Positions 18,089 through 27,076 of a stretch of DNA of 64,000 nt are shown piece after piece. The notes below the pieces were generated by a model. The model ran no database searches. It worked only from the letters and a program-made list of their open reading frames with translations, and had not been told where the DNA came from. Source of the stretch: Kitasatospora sp. NBC_01266 (lineage in GTDB: Bacteria; Actinomycetota; Actinomycetes; Streptomycetales; Streptomycetaceae); contig NZ_CP108458.1 in the NCBI RefSeq assembly GCF_036242395.1, positions 620,001 to 684,000 on the forward strand, given 5' to 3'. The translations under genes were made by a program, and so were the position numbers. Numbering within the stretch: the first letter of the stretch is position 1; every line of letters begins with the position of its first letter.

Positions 18089-19585
18089 GTGGCACAGATC
18101 ATCGCCGAGGTCTCACGGACGTTCAACGAGTTTCTGCTCTTGCCGAACCGGACTCGGACCGACTGCTCGGCTGCGACGGTCGACCTGCGCACGCCGCTGG
18201 TGCGGCACCTCGCGGGTGAGGCGTCGGCGATCGAGCTGCAGTCCCCGTTCACGTCCGCGATCATGCAGGCCGTCAGCACACCCGAGCTCGCGATCGCGCT
18301 GGCGCGCAACGGTGGTTTCAGCTTCCTGCACCACAACCAGTCGATCCAGGACCAGGCTGCGGCGGTCCGTCAGGTGAAGAACTTCAAGGCCGGGTTCGTC
18401 ACCAGCGATACCAACGTCCGCCCCGACGACAGCCTGAGCCTGCTGGTCGATGTCATGCGCCGCACCGGTCACAGCACCGCCGCGGTCACCCACGACGGGA
18501 CCGCCACCGGCCGCCTGCTCGGCCTGGTGACCTCCCGCGACTTCCACCCCCAGCGCCACGACCTCGACGGACCGGTCAGCGGCCGGATGACCGCCGTCGC
18601 CGACCTGCCGCACGCCGGTGCCGACATCACGCTCTCCGAGGCCAACGCGCGGCTGTGGGACGAACGGCTGGACTGCCTCCCGGTGCTGGACGCCGGGGGT
18701 CACCTGCAGCAGCTGGTGTTCCGTTCCGACTACGCGGACAACAAGCGCTTCCCGAACCAGGTCGTGGACGCTGCCAAGCGGCTGCGGGTGGGCGCGGGCA
18801 TCAACACCCACGACTATCAGGAGCGGGTCCCGGCCCTGCTGGAGGCGGGCGCGGACGCGCTGTGCTTCGACTCGTCCGACGGCTACAGCGACTGGCAGGC
18901 ACAGGCGCTGTCCTGGGTGAAGAAGCACTATCCGGAGATCCCGGTCGGTGGCGGCAACGTGGTCGACGGCGAGGCGTTCACCTTTCTCGCCGAGGCGGGG
19001 GCGGACTTCGTCAAGGTCGGGGTGGGCGGCGGCTCCATCTGCATCACCCGGGACCAGAAGGGCATCGGCCGCGGCCAGGCCAGCGCCGTGCTGGACGTCG
19101 CGGCGGCCCGGGACGCCTTCCGCGAACGCACCGGCGAGTACGTGCCGATCTGCTCCGACGGCGGGCTGGTGCACGACTACCACGTGGCGCTGGCACTGGC
19201 GATGGGGGCCGACTTCGTCATGATGGGGCGTTACTTCGCGCGCTTCGACCAGGCGGCCGGCGCGAAGCTGCCCACCCGTGACGGCTTCGTGAAGGAGTAC
19301 TGGGGTGAGGGTTCGAACCGGGCCCGCAACTGGCAGCGCTACGGCCAGGGCGGCCAGGGCCTGATCTTCGAGGAAGGCGTGGACGGCTACGTCCCCTACG
19401 CGGGCGACCTCAACGAAGGGCTCGCCCTGACCATCGCCAAGCTCAAGACCACGATGGTCTCCTGCGGCTCCACCACCCTGCCGGAGTTCCAGTCGACGGC
19501 CCGGCTGACGCTCGTTTCGGACCAGAGCTTCCAGGAGAGCCACGCCAACGTCACCCTGCGGGACACCCCGGCGACGGTCTCCTGA
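18089..19585 (+). CDS. guaB: IMP dehydrogenase, Tritrichomonas-like type
   Basis: This 498-residue enzyme converts IMP to XMP with NAD+, the committed step of guanine nucleotide synthesis. Two CBS motifs occupy roughly residues 100-215. The catalytic loop is [17 protein letters not shown] and the flap bears the Arg-Tyr pair in [14 protein letters not shown], followed by [12 protein letters not shown]. These features and the length closely match the IMPDH known from the protozoan Tritrichomonas foetus. The usual bacterial GuaB has GSICTTR. The start is the GTG at 18089, preceded by CAGGAGG. The open frame continues upstream to 17975 without a better site. It is probably a second, divergent IMPDH of this organism. 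Confidence 0.88.
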   Translation: MAQIIAEVSRTFNEFLLLPNRTRTDCSAATVDLRTPLVRHLAGEASAIELQSPFTSAIMQAVSTPELAIALARNGGFSFLHHNQSIQDQAAAVRQVKNFKAGFVTSDTNVRPDDSLSLLVDVMRRTGHSTAAVTHDGTATGRLLGLVTSRDFHPQRHDLDGPVSGRMTAVADLPHAGADITLSEANARLWDERLDCLPVLDAGGHLQQLVFRSDYADNKRFPNQVVDAAKRLRVGAGINTHDYQERVPALLEAGADALCFDSSDGYSDWQAQALSWVKKHYPEIPVGGGNVVDGEAFTFLAEAGADFVKVGVGGGSICITRDQKGIGRGQASAVLDVAAARDAFRERTGEYVPICSDGGLVHDYHVALALAMGADFVMMGRYFARFDQAAGAKLPTRDGFVKEYWGEGSNRARNWQRYGQGGQGLIFEEGVDGYVPYAGDLNEGLALTIAKLKTTMVSCGSTTLPEFQSTARLTLVSDQSFQESHANVTLRDTPATVS

Positions 19586-19608
19586 CAAGCTGCTGAGTCC
19601 CGACAGGC

Positions 19609-19668
19609 GGACCACTGGTGGGAGGGGAATGGTGCAGGGTCGCGCCAATCCCCTCCCGCCAGTGGTCC
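19609..19668 (+). terminator. Terminator of the IMP dehydrogenase gene
   Basis: A 20-bp stem with a single G-U-type mismatch (19609-19628 with 19649-19668, 20-nt loop) is followed by TTT. It also faces the converging TetR gene. Confidence 0.8.
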
Positions 19669-19692
19669 TTTGCATGCGCGGGGCGGACCGGG

Positions 19693-20286
19693 TCAGTTGC
19701 CCGGACGGGAGGCCGTCCAGCCGTGTTCGAGCAACGCGAAGGCCTCGTCGGCGGCGCGGCGCGGATCGGCGTGCCGCAGGATGAGGCCGCGGGCCTCCAG
19801 CGCGAAACGAGCCAGGGCAGCGCAGCTGACGTCGTCCTCGGGGGCACCGACAGACTCGGCGATGGCTCGCGCCAGGGCCGCTTCGTGGCGGGTCCACATG
19901 CGGTGGGCGTAGTCGCGCAGCGCGGGGGTCTCCTGCACCATGCGCGTGAAGTCGGCGAACCGCGGGTCCGCGGCGTGGACGGCGAGCTGGGTCTGCCTCA
20001 GCAGGATGTGCTCGCGCAACGCCTGCGGGATCGACTGGCCTGGGGTGCGGTCGCGCACGGCGGCGACGAGCGCGGCTTCCAGGTCGTCGTCCTGGTCGAA
20101 GACCAGGGCTTCCTTGCCGGAGAAGTGCTTGAACAGGGTGGTCACCGAGACATCGGCGGCATCGGCGACCTCCTTGACGCCGACCTGGTCGTAGCCGCGT
20201 TCGAGGAAGAGCTCGAGTGCGGCGTCGGCCAGGGACTGGCGGGTCTGGGCCTTCTTGCGCTCGCGGCGCCCGGTCGGTTCGGTCAC
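19693..20286 (-). CDS. TetR family transcriptional regulator
   Basis: This 197-residue repressor-type protein has an N-terminal helix-turn-helix (residues about 12-60: LADAALELFLERGYDQVGV, EVADAADVSVTTLFKHF) and an effector-binding C-terminal half. I chose the GTG at 20286 (VTEPTGRRERKKAQTRQ) as in typical family members. An ATG at 20337 would add 17 residues and run into the probable operator. It is divergently transcribed from the TetX-like monooxygenase gene, so it most likely represses that gene and itself. Confidence 0.9.
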   Translation of the reverse strand: MTEPTGRRERKKAQTRQSLADAALELFLERGYDQVGVKEVADAADVSVTTLFKHFSGKEALVFDQDDDLEAALVAAVRDRTPGQSIPQALREHILLRQTQLAVHAADPRFADFTRMVQETPALRDYAHRMWTRHEAALARAIAESVGAPEDDVSCAALARFALEARGLILRHADPRRAADEAFALLEHGWTASRPGN

Positions 20287-20304
20287 TCGCCCACCATACC
20301 CCAG

Positions 20305-20338
20305 AGTGCAGTGGCTATGAAAGTTGAGTCGTTGCACT
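20305..20338. promoter_or_regulatory. Candidate TetR operator
   Basis: Inverted half-sites AGTGCA (20305-20310) and TGCACT (20333-20338) lie 22 bases apart in the space between the divergent regulator and monooxygenase genes. Confidence 0.4.
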
Positions 20339-20410
20339 TATTTCGTGAGTGTGCTTTCTTGGTGGTGCCGGGCCTCCCGGCGTCCCATCCACCTCCCGAA
20401 GGACACACCC

Positions 20411-21520
20411 ATGAACTCTGCTCGTGATCCCCGCATCGCGATCGTCGGCGCCGGCCTCGGTGGCCTCGCCTGCGCCCGAGTCCTGCAGCGACACGGCCGC
20501 TCCGTCACCGTTTTCGAACGCGAGGCCGCCGCCGACGCCCGCCCGCAGGGCGGCACCCTCGACCTGCACGCCGACACCGGTCAGGCCGCCCTGCGGGCGG
20601 CGGGGCTCCTCGACCGGTTCCAAGCCCTCGCCCGCCCGGAAGGAGAGGAGTGGCGCGTGCTCGACTTCGCCGACGCCGCCCTCCTCGCGCATCAGGGGCC
20701 TTCCGCCGCCGGCGGCCGACCGGAGATCGATCGAGGCCAACTGCGCGGTCTGTTCCTGGACTCGATCACCGAGGGCACGGTGCGGTGGGACCGCGCCGCC
20801 AGCGGGGTCACCCCGCTGGCGGACGGCAGCTGCCGGCTGCACTTCGCCGACGGCACCGCCGAGGACTTCGACCTGGTCGTCGGTGCCGACGGCGCCTGGT
20901 CGCGCGTCCGCCCGGCCCTGTCACCCGCCGCCCCCAGCTACACCGGTGTCACCTTCGTCGAGACCGGATTCGACCACTGCGACACCCGCCATCCCGACCT
21001 CGCACGGCTGGTCGGCAACGGATCGATGCTGGCGAAGGGCGCCGGCCGGTCCCTGGTCGCCCAGCGCAACAGCAACGGCCACATCCGCGCCTACATCGCG
21101 CTCCGCGCGCCGCAGGACTGGCACCTGGCCGCCGGTATCGACCTCGGCGACCAGCAGGCCGCGCGGACGCAGTTGCTGAGGATGTTCGACGGCTGGGACG
21201 AGAGCCTGCGCTACCTCCTGCGGAACAGCGACAGCGAGTTCGTCAACCGGCCCCTGTTCGTCCTGCCCGCCCCGCACACCTGGGAGCACGTTCCCGGCGT
21301 CACCCTGCTCGGCGACGCCGCGCACCTGATGCCCCCGGTCGGGCTGGGCGCCAATCTCGCCATGCTCGACGGCTCCGACCTCGCCCACGCCCTCATCACC
21401 GAGTCCAGTGTCGACGACGCCGTCCGCGCCTACGAGAGCATCATGCTGCCGCGCTCGATCGAGGCCGCGACGGGCAGTGCGCAGGGACTCGACCACCTCG
21501 TTCCCGCGACGGCCTGCTGA
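20411..21520 (+). CDS. FAD-dependent monooxygenase, TetX-like
   Basis: This 369-residue group A flavin monooxygenase has an N-terminal nucleotide-binding motif IAIVGAGLGGLACARVL and the middle motif DLVVGADGAWSRVR. The second FAD motif is GVTLLGDAAHLMPPVGLGANLA. The stretch GGTLDLHADTGQAALRAAG followed by EIDRGQLRGLF matches the TetX subgroup, which includes tetracycline-modifying enzymes and many homologues of unknown substrate. The ATG at 20411 is used because upstream codons lie in the regulatory gap. Control by the divergent TetR gene is inferred. Tetracycline inactivation is possible but unproven. Confidence 0.85.
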   Translation: MNSARDPRIAIVGAGLGGLACARVLQRHGRSVTVFEREAAADARPQGGTLDLHADTGQAALRAAGLLDRFQALARPEGEEWRVLDFADAALLAHQGPSAAGGRPEIDRGQLRGLFLDSITEGTVRWDRAASGVTPLADGSCRLHFADGTAEDFDLVVGADGAWSRVRPALSPAAPSYTGVTFVETGFDHCDTRHPDLARLVGNGSMLAKGAGRSLVAQRNSNGHIRAYIALRAPQDWHLAAGIDLGDQQAARTQLLRMFDGWDESLRYLLRNSDSEFVNRPLFVLPAPHTWEHVPGVTLLGDAAHLMPPVGLGANLAMLDGSDLAHALITESSVDDAVRAYESIMLPRSIEAATGSAQGLDHLVPATAC

Positions 21521-21725
21521 GCCGCCCCCGGGTTGGCAGGCCGGGCGGCGGTGAACCGGTGGGTGGGTCGTATGCCTTGGAGTGGTGCAGTGCTCGTACA
21601 TCAACGATCGTGCGGTCGAAGGGAGTTCTTCGTGGGCACCGCCCTCGAGCAGCTGACCGGGGCGGCCGACGGAGTACCTTGACAGACATCCCATGAGCTC
21701 GTGCACGCGCCGTCAGGTGGGTGCC

Positions 21726-22376
21726 TCACGGCAAGTTGAGCTCCTCGCGGGCTGCCGCCACCCAGCGCAGCACGCCGTGGGATCGGGTGCTCTCGGCCAA
21801 CTCTGTCGCTTCCTTGAGTAGCGCCGCCGCGTCGTCCCGCCGCTCCTGCTGGGTGGCCAGATAAGCCAGCCCGATCAGATTCGCCGCGACTCCCGGCAGG
21901 AATCCCAGATCCCGGCGCAGACGAGTGGACTCCTCGAAGTGCGCACGGGCCTCGTCCAGGCGGCCGGCCATGTGGTCGGCGAAGCCGAGGTGCCGTAGGG
22001 CGTAGGACGTCGTCAGCCGGTCGCCGGCCCGGGTGGCAAGTTTGAGGGCACGCTCGAAGGCGGGCACGGCGGTCTCGACGTCGTCGCGGATCACCTGGTG
22101 GAAGGTGCCGACCCAGAACACCGCCTCGCCCTCACCCCGCACATCGCCGAGCCGCCTGTACAGCGCCGCCGCACGCTCGAAGAGCTCCAGCTCCCGCGCA
22201 TCCTCGACCCGCTCCTCCAGGAAGCGGGCGTGGATCACCCGGCCGCGGGCCAGTGCAAGGTCCGCCTCGACCTCGTCGAGGCCCCGGTCGGCAGACGACA
22301 GCGCACCGCTGTCGCCGCCGAACACGGCACGTTCATAGAGGAGTCCGGCCTGCTTGATCCGCTCGTCCGCAGTCAT
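21726..22376 (-). CDS. Tetratricopeptide-repeat protein
   Basis: This 216-residue soluble protein is built of helical TPR-like repeats. Examples are LYRRLGDVRGEGEAVFWVGT, AVPAFERALKLATRAGD, and ARAHFEESTRLRRDLGF followed by GLAYLATQQERRDDAAALL. No catalytic motif is visible. It resembles small TPR proteins that mediate protein contacts. It stands alone on the minus strand between the TetX-like gene and the MFS exporter. About 205 bp on its 3' side (21521-21725) hold only a possible 17-codon reading frame at 21634 and no recognised gene. Confidence 0.8.
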   Translation of the reverse strand: MTADERIKQAGLLYERAVFGGDSGALSSADRGLDEVEADLALARGRVIHARFLEERVEDARELELFERAAALYRRLGDVRGEGEAVFWVGTFHQVIRDDVETAVPAFERALKLATRAGDRLTTSYALRHLGFADHMAGRLDEARAHFEESTRLRRDLGFLPGVAANLIGLAYLATQQERRDDAAALLKEATELAESTRSHGVLRWVAAAREELNLP

Positions 22377-22417
22377 GCCGTGATCGTATCGACCACATGC
22401 AAGCCCAGGCCCGAGGA

Positions 22418-22449
22418 CCCTTCCGCCCTTCCGCCCTTCCGCCCTTCCG
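22418..22449. repeat. Four 8-bp tandem repeats
   Basis: The unit CCCTTCCG is repeated four times in perfect tandem just upstream of the TPR gene start region and before the MFS gene. Confidence 0.8.
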
Positions 22450-22566
22450 CCGAGGTCGTGCCGCTAGGGATGGTTCAGCGGTCGCCTGCCAACGGTCGTG
22501 CCGTGGGCGGGAGTTCGTCTCGGCTGTGCTCGCCGGGCCTCGTGCTGACCGACGACCGACAGCCGC

Positions 22567-22585
22567 ATTACCTGACGGGTAATCG
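22567..22585. promoter_or_regulatory. Candidate operator shared by the MFS and XRE genes (site 1)
   Basis: ATTACC-n5-GGTAAT (22567-22583) is a palindrome that includes CGGGTAATCG (22576-22585). The same ten bases recur just upstream of the XRE regulator gene at 24128-24137. Confidence 0.45.
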
Positions 22586-22661
22586 ACAGGCGGTGCCGGT
22601 GCGGAGATCGTGTGCTGACCGACAGCGTTGCTGTACGCGTCATCCACGAGGAGTCATCCAG

Positions 22662-24107
22662 ATGAGCACTGAAGCACGGCCGCAGTCCGCCCCGGTGGGC
22701 CAGGCCGCGGCGGGCCCACCGCCCTGGATCGCCCTTCCCGTCGTGCTGGTGGGCATCTTCATGCCCACCCTCGACTTCTTCATCGTCAACGTCGCGGTCC
22801 CCTCGATCCATACGGGGCTGCACGCCGGCGACGCGGCAGTGCAGCTCGTCATCGCCGGCTACGGCGTTGCCTACGCGGCGGGGCTGATCACCGGCGGGCG
22901 CCTCGGTGACCTGTACGGTCGGCGCCGCGTCTTCGTCCTGGGCCTGGCGGCGTTCACCCTCACCTCGCTGCTCGCGGGCGTCGCGCAGAACACCGAAGAG
23001 CTGATCATCGCGCGCGTGCTGCAGGGCGTGGCCGCGGCCGTCGTGACCCCGCAGGTGCTCGCCATCATCACCACGGCGTTCACCGGCAAGGCCCGTACCC
23101 CCGCTTTCAACGCCTTCGGGCTGTCCGTCGGGCTCGCCGGGGTCTTCGGCCAGATCCTCGGCGGTGCGCTGATCGCCGCGAACGTCGACGGCTGGGGCTG
23201 GCGCAGCGTCTTCCTGATCAACGTCCCGGTTGGCCTCGTCGCCCTGGCACTGGCGCCGAAGCTGGTCCCGGAGTCCCACGGCGAGGAGCGCAACCGGCTC
23301 GACCTGGTCGGCATGCTGCTGGTGTCCGCAGGTCTGACCGCCGTCGTACTACCGCTGGTCCAGGGCCGTCAGGAACACTGGCCGGAGTGGATCTGGCTGA
23401 TCCTGATCGCCTCGGTACCGCTGCTGGCCGGGTTCGTCGCCTACGAGAAGCGGCTGGGCAGGCGGAACGGCTCCCCGCTGATCGACCTGACCCTGTTCCG
23501 CGAGCGGGCGTTCTCGGCGGGGCTGGCCATCACGCTGAGCTACTTCCTGGCGATGGGGTCGTTCTTCCTGGTTCTCGCGCTGTACCTGCAGCAGGGCCAG
23601 GGGCTGTCCCCGCTGCGGTCCGGGCTGGTCTTCAGCACCGTCGGCTTCGGCTTCTTCGCCACCTCGGCGATCGCCCCGGTGGCGGCGGCCAGGCTCGGGC
23701 GGCAGATCCTGGCCGTCGGCGCGCTGGGGGTGGCGGTCGGCTACGCCATCACCGCGGAGACCGTCCAGCACCTCGGCCCGCACGGCTCCATCGCCTGGCT
23801 GGTCCCGGGCCTGCTGGTGGCCGGCTTCGGCATGGGCTTCGTGACCGCGCCGCTGTCGTCGACCGTGCTCGCCCGCGTGGTCCCCCGTCACGCCGCGGCG
23901 GCCTCCGGCGCGCTGTCGACGGCACAGGAGGCTGGTGGCGCCCTGGGCGTGGCTCTGGTCGGCATCGTGTACTTCGGCCAGATCGGCCACGCCACATCCG
24001 CCCACGCGTTCGCACTCAGCCTCGAACTGCTCATCGGGTTCTGCGTGCTGAGTGCGCTCATCGTCCAGTTCCTGCCGCGTACCGGCGCGCGGCCCGACGG
24101 CCGCTGA
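22662..24107 (+). CDS. MFS drug/proton antiporter, DHA2 (EmrB/QacA) type
   Basis: This 481-residue membrane transporter has about 14 predicted membrane segments. The DHA2 signatures are FMPTLDFFIVNVAVPSI in the first segment, GGRLGDLYGRRRVFVLG in the loop 2-3 motif and LQGVAAAVVTPQ, which is typical of multidrug exporters. The ATG at 22662 follows GAGGAG with normal spacing. The XRE-type regulator lies 60 bases downstream on the same strand and shares a ten-base sequence motif in its upstream region, so it probably controls this exporter. Substrate unknown. Confidence 0.9.
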   Translation: MSTEARPQSAPVGQAAAGPPPWIALPVVLVGIFMPTLDFFIVNVAVPSIHTGLHAGDAAVQLVIAGYGVAYAAGLITGGRLGDLYGRRRVFVLGLAAFTLTSLLAGVAQNTEELIIARVLQGVAAAVVTPQVLAIITTAFTGKARTPAFNAFGLSVGLAGVFGQILGGALIAANVDGWGWRSVFLINVPVGLVALALAPKLVPESHGEERNRLDLVGMLLVSAGLTAVVLPLVQGRQEHWPEWIWLILIASVPLLAGFVAYEKRLGRRNGSPLIDLTLFRERAFSAGLAITLSYFLAMGSFFLVLALYLQQGQGLSPLRSGLVFSTVGFGFFATSAIAPVAAARLGRQILAVGALGVAVGYAITAETVQHLGPHGSIAWLVPGLLVAGFGMGFVTAPLSSTVLARVVPRHAAAASGALSTAQEAGGALGVALVGIVYFGQIGHATSAHAFALSLELLIGFCVLSALIVQFLPRTGARPDGR

Positions 24108-24127
24108 CGCCGGTGAGGCGTCGATCG

Positions 24128-24137
24128 CGGGTAATCG
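24128..24137. promoter_or_regulatory. Candidate operator half-site (site 2)
   Basis: CGGGTAATCG, identical to the sequence at 22576-22585, lies 31 bases before the XRE regulator start. Confidence 0.4.
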
Positions 24138-24167
24138 GCGCCTCCGCATGATGAACCCGACGAGGAC

Positions 24168-25025
24168 ATGGCGGTGTCCAACTACCATCCAAGTGTGACC
24201 ATGCCGAAGGAGTACGCGGACGAGGCCGGGGTCGGGCCGCTGCTCCGGGAGTGGCGGCAGCGACGGAATCTGACCCAGCTGGCTCTGGCCCACTTGGCGA
24301 ACACCTCGGCCCGGCATGTGAGTTTCGTGGAAACCGGCCGGTCGCGGCCCAGTCGGGCCCTGCTGTCGCGCCTGGCGGACCACCTGGACATCCCCGCCAG
24401 GCAACGCAACGCCCTGTACGTCGCGGCGGGATACGCGCCGGTCTTCGAGCGGTCCCGACTGGATTCCCCTCGACTCAGGCTCGTCAACCAGACCGTCGAA
24501 CGCCTCTTCGAGGCCCACGAACCGTTCCCCGCCCTGGCCCTCGACGCCGACGAGGACATCGTCTCGATGAACCGCGCCGCGGCGCTGCTGGCCCGCGAGG
24601 TGCCGGCCGGACTGCTGAAACCACCGGTCAACCTCATGCGGGTGGCGCTGCACCCGGAGGGACTGGCCCGGCAGATCGTGAACTTGGCGGAGTGGCGCGA
24701 GCACATGCTCGGGCGGTTGTACCGGCAGATGGTCCACTCGGGACTGCCGAGCCTGCGCTCGCTGTACCAGGAGGTGTCGGCGTACGCGGGGACGAGTGCG
24801 GACGCCGGGGCAGCGGCGGAGAACAGCGTACTGACGCTGCTGCACATGCGCCTGTTCGACACCGAGATCCGGCTGTTCAGCACCATCACCACGTTCGGTG
24901 CCACCACCGACATCACCGTGGCGGAGCTGTCGCTGGAGACCTTTCATCCAGCCGACGAACACACCGCCAAGGTCTTCAGAGAGGCACTGGAGGTCAGGCC
25001 GGACCGTGTGCCGTCGGCCGGTTGA
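24168..25025 (+). CDS. XRE-family regulator with MmyB-like ligand-binding domain
   Basis: This 285-residue protein has an N-terminal helix-turn-helix of the Cro/CI type (about residues 22-75: LREWRQRRNLTQLALAHL, SARHVSFVETGRSRPSRALL). The C-terminal MmyB-like PAS-type domain includes ALDADEDIVSMNRAAALL and the end motif DITVAELSLETFHPADEHTA. Proteins of this group are widespread in actinomycetes and often regulate adjacent oxidoreductase or exporter genes. The start could also be the ATG at 24201. The shared upstream motif with the MFS gene suggests joint control. Confidence 0.88.
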   Translation: MAVSNYHPSVTMPKEYADEAGVGPLLREWRQRRNLTQLALAHLANTSARHVSFVETGRSRPSRALLSRLADHLDIPARQRNALYVAAGYAPVFERSRLDSPRLRLVNQTVERLFEAHEPFPALALDADEDIVSMNRAAALLAREVPAGLLKPPVNLMRVALHPEGLARQIVNLAEWREHMLGRLYRQMVHSGLPSLRSLYQEVSAYAGTSADAGAAAENSVLTLLHMRLFDTEIRLFSTITTFGATTDITVAELSLETFHPADEHTAKVFREALEVRPDRVPSAG

Positions 25026-25039
25026 GGGTGCCTTCGAGT

Positions 25040-25078
25040 CACGTTGAGGACTGACGTTGAGGACTCACGTTGAGTCAA
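25040..25078. repeat. 13-bp tandem repeats
   Basis: Three 13-bp units (CACGTTGAGGACT, GACGTTGAGGACT, then a diverged copy) begin at 25040, 25053 and 25066 between two converging genes. The last overlaps the stop of the minus-strand gene. Confidence 0.75.
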
Positions 25079-25710
25079 TCACCGGCCTGGTCAACGACCA
25101 CCCCGAGCCAGAGATGGAGCTCGATGTCGCCATCGCCGTAGTTGACGAAGACCTGGAGCACCAGCTTCGACTCGCCCACCCGCCAGTACACGGCCGAGCC
25201 GGAGTCCGAATCGCGCAGTTCCTCCGTCTCATCGACCGGTTCGCCGTACTGCTCGGTGATCCGACGGGCGAGCAGTTGCTGATCCGTCTGGAAGTCCCCC
25301 GTCGCGTCGAGGCCCACGTCGAGGTCCGCGCCCCACTCCGCCTCGCTGACGTAACCGTCGCGCAGCACGACCAGCGCCCCGCGGCGCACCTGCTCCAGGT
25401 AGTACTCATCGAGATCACTCAGGTCGTAGGCGTCGGCCCGGTCCTCGTCCAGGGCCACCGGGAGGAACGGCCGCGGCTCGGCCGCGAGCAGCGACCGCAC
25501 CAGTTCGACGAGTTCGTCGTCCCCGGAGGGGATCTCGTCGAACAGATCCCAGGACGGATCGTCTTCAAGCGGCAGCGCTGCCGGGTCGCACTCGACCGAC
25601 CCGGCATCGTGCGACAGCAGCGCGCCAGGCACGACGATGTCAGACACGACGACGTCAGGTGCGGACGGAACGTGGGCGTTTGATTCGCCTTCAGCGGCAG
25701 ATGCGGACAT
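25075..25710 (-). CDS. Hypothetical acidic protein
   Basis: This 211-residue, strongly acidic, soluble protein has no family that I recognise. The N-terminal 40 residues are probably disordered. The rest has alternating charged helices (DDELVELVRSLLAAEP) and a C-terminal beta-rich stretch (SAVYWRVGESKLVLQVFVNY). The ATG at 25710 is chosen because the frame upstream (to 25893) is low-complexity and runs toward the LysR gene. No signal peptide, membrane segment or catalytic motif is visible. It converges on the XRE regulator gene. Confidence 0.65.
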   Translation of the reverse strand: MSASAAEGESNAHVPSAPDVVVSDIVVPGALLSHDAGSVECDPAALPLEDDPSWDLFDEIPSGDDELVELVRSLLAAEPRPFLPVALDEDRADAYDLSDLDEYYLEQVRRGALVVLRDGYVSEAEWGADLDVGLDATGDFQTDQQLLARRITEQYGEPVDETEELRDSDSGSAVYWRVGESKLVLQVFVNYGDGDIELHLWLGVVVDQAGD

Positions 25711-25872
25711 GGCGAACACCGTATCGACCCGGTACGACAGCCCCGAGGGGCACCGCCGCTGAGCCTCTCCGCCCGGCCCGCTCGCCACTCCCCCGCACAA
25801 CCGATCCGCGATCGGAAAGCCTCCAAGCGAGCGCCATCCCCGGGGGTCGGACAACCGAAGGACCGCCTTGGC

Positions 25873-25888
25873 ACAACCAATGGTTGTG
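25873..25888. promoter_or_regulatory. Candidate LysR autoregulatory palindrome
   Basis: ACAACCAATGGTTGTG contains the perfect 14-bp palindrome ACAACCATTGGTTGT-like arms (ACAACCA/TGGTTGT) and ends 17 bases before the LysR ATG. It is AT-rich for this genome. Confidence 0.5.
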
Positions 25889-25904
25889 GCCATAGGGTGT
25901 CGAC

Positions 25905-26852
25905 ATGGACCTCGACACCATCCGGACCTTCGTCGCCGCCGCCGACGCGGGGCAGTTCCAGGAGGCCGCCGCCGAGCTGGCGGTCACCCAGCAGGCCGTC
26001 TCGAAGCGCATCGCCACGCTGGAGCGCAACCTGGGCGTGCGGCTGTTCACCCGCACCGCGCGCGGCGCCGAGCTCACCATCGACGGGCAGGCGTTCCTGC
26101 CCCACGCGCGCGAGTTGCTGCGCGTCGCCGAGCGCGCGGTCGCGTCCGTGCGCACCGGCCGCCGTCCGCTGCGGGTGGACGTGATCGCTTCGCGCGTCGC
26201 TCCGTCGGGCCTGATGCGCGGCTTCCACCGCGCGCACCCCGACGTCGACCTCGACGTGCTGATGCTGTTCGACATCGAGACGGCCGTCGCCGCCATCCGG
26301 TCCGGTGAGATCGACGCGTCCTTCCGCGCCGTCGCCATGCCCGGCCGGCCCCTTCCCGAGGACATCGAGTCCGTCCGGGTGCTCGACGAACCGCTCCAGC
26401 TCCTCACCGGCCCCGCCCACGCGCTGGCGGGCGCCCGGTCGGTGACCGTCGCTCAGCTCGCCGGACACCGGATCTGGATGCCCGGCCTCGTCCCCGGTAC
26501 CGAGTGGGCCGCCTACTACGACGACCTCGTCGCCCGGTTCGACCTCACCATCGAGGCGACCGGCCCCAACTTCGGCTCCGACGCGCTCCTCGACACCATC
26601 GCCGACACCCCGGCGCTGGCCACCTTCATGGGCGAGCACACCCGCCTCGTCTGGCCCGCCGGCCACGGCCTGCGCCGCATCCCGGTGACCGACCCGACGC
26701 CCGTCTACCCGCACTCGCTCCTCTGGCACCGCGACAACCCCCACCCGGCACTGGCCACCCTCCGCGCCCACCTCGCCGGCACCGCGGCCGACCAGGGCAC
26801 CGCCGGGACCTGGGCGCCGGGCTGGGTGGTTCCGCGCCGAACGGACAGCTGA
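25905..26852 (+). CDS. LysR family transcriptional regulator
   Basis: This 315-residue regulator has an N-terminal winged helix-turn-helix (residues 1-60: MDLDTIRTFVAAADAGQFQE, LAVTQQAVSKRIATLERNLG) and a C-terminal periplasmic-binding-like effector domain beginning near residue 88. The start at 25905 is fixed by the family's usual first residues. A palindrome-like ACAACCAATGGTTGTGGC (25873-25890) lies just upstream and is a plausible autoregulatory LysR site. The neighbours on both sides are unrelated genes, so the target is unknown. Confidence 0.9.
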   Translation: MDLDTIRTFVAAADAGQFQEAAAELAVTQQAVSKRIATLERNLGVRLFTRTARGAELTIDGQAFLPHARELLRVAERAVASVRTGRRPLRVDVIASRVAPSGLMRGFHRAHPDVDLDVLMLFDIETAVAAIRSGEIDASFRAVAMPGRPLPEDIESVRVLDEPLQLLTGPAHALAGARSVTVAQLAGHRIWMPGLVPGTEWAAYYDDLVARFDLTIEATGPNFGSDALLDTIADTPALATFMGEHTRLVWPAGHGLRRIPVTDPTPVYPHSLLWHRDNPHPALATLRAHLAGTAADQGTAGTWAPGWVVPRRTDS

Positions 26853-26925
26853 ACGGATGGCCGAACGGATTACGGACGGGCGCGCCTTCGAGCAGGCGGG
26901 CGTGCTCCAGGACGGTGCACGGCTC

Positions 26926-26956
26926 TTGACACACATCCGAAACGGGTGCGTTTACT
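26926..26956 (+). promoter_or_regulatory. Possible promoter of the GH27 gene
   Basis: A consensus -35 TTGACA (26926-26931) is followed after 19 bases by TTTACT (26951-26956). The region is AT-rich and lies 120 bases before the galactosidase ATG, leaving a leader of about 110 nt. Confidence 0.4.
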
Positions 26957-27076
26957 TAGCTACTTGTTGGATTGTGTTCCGTTCTGGTCGGTTCGCCGCG
27001 TGTGGCCCCGCTGCCACCTGACTGACGATGCCGCGCGCGCCCGAACGGTCCGGACGGAAGAGATGAAGGTGCGCCG

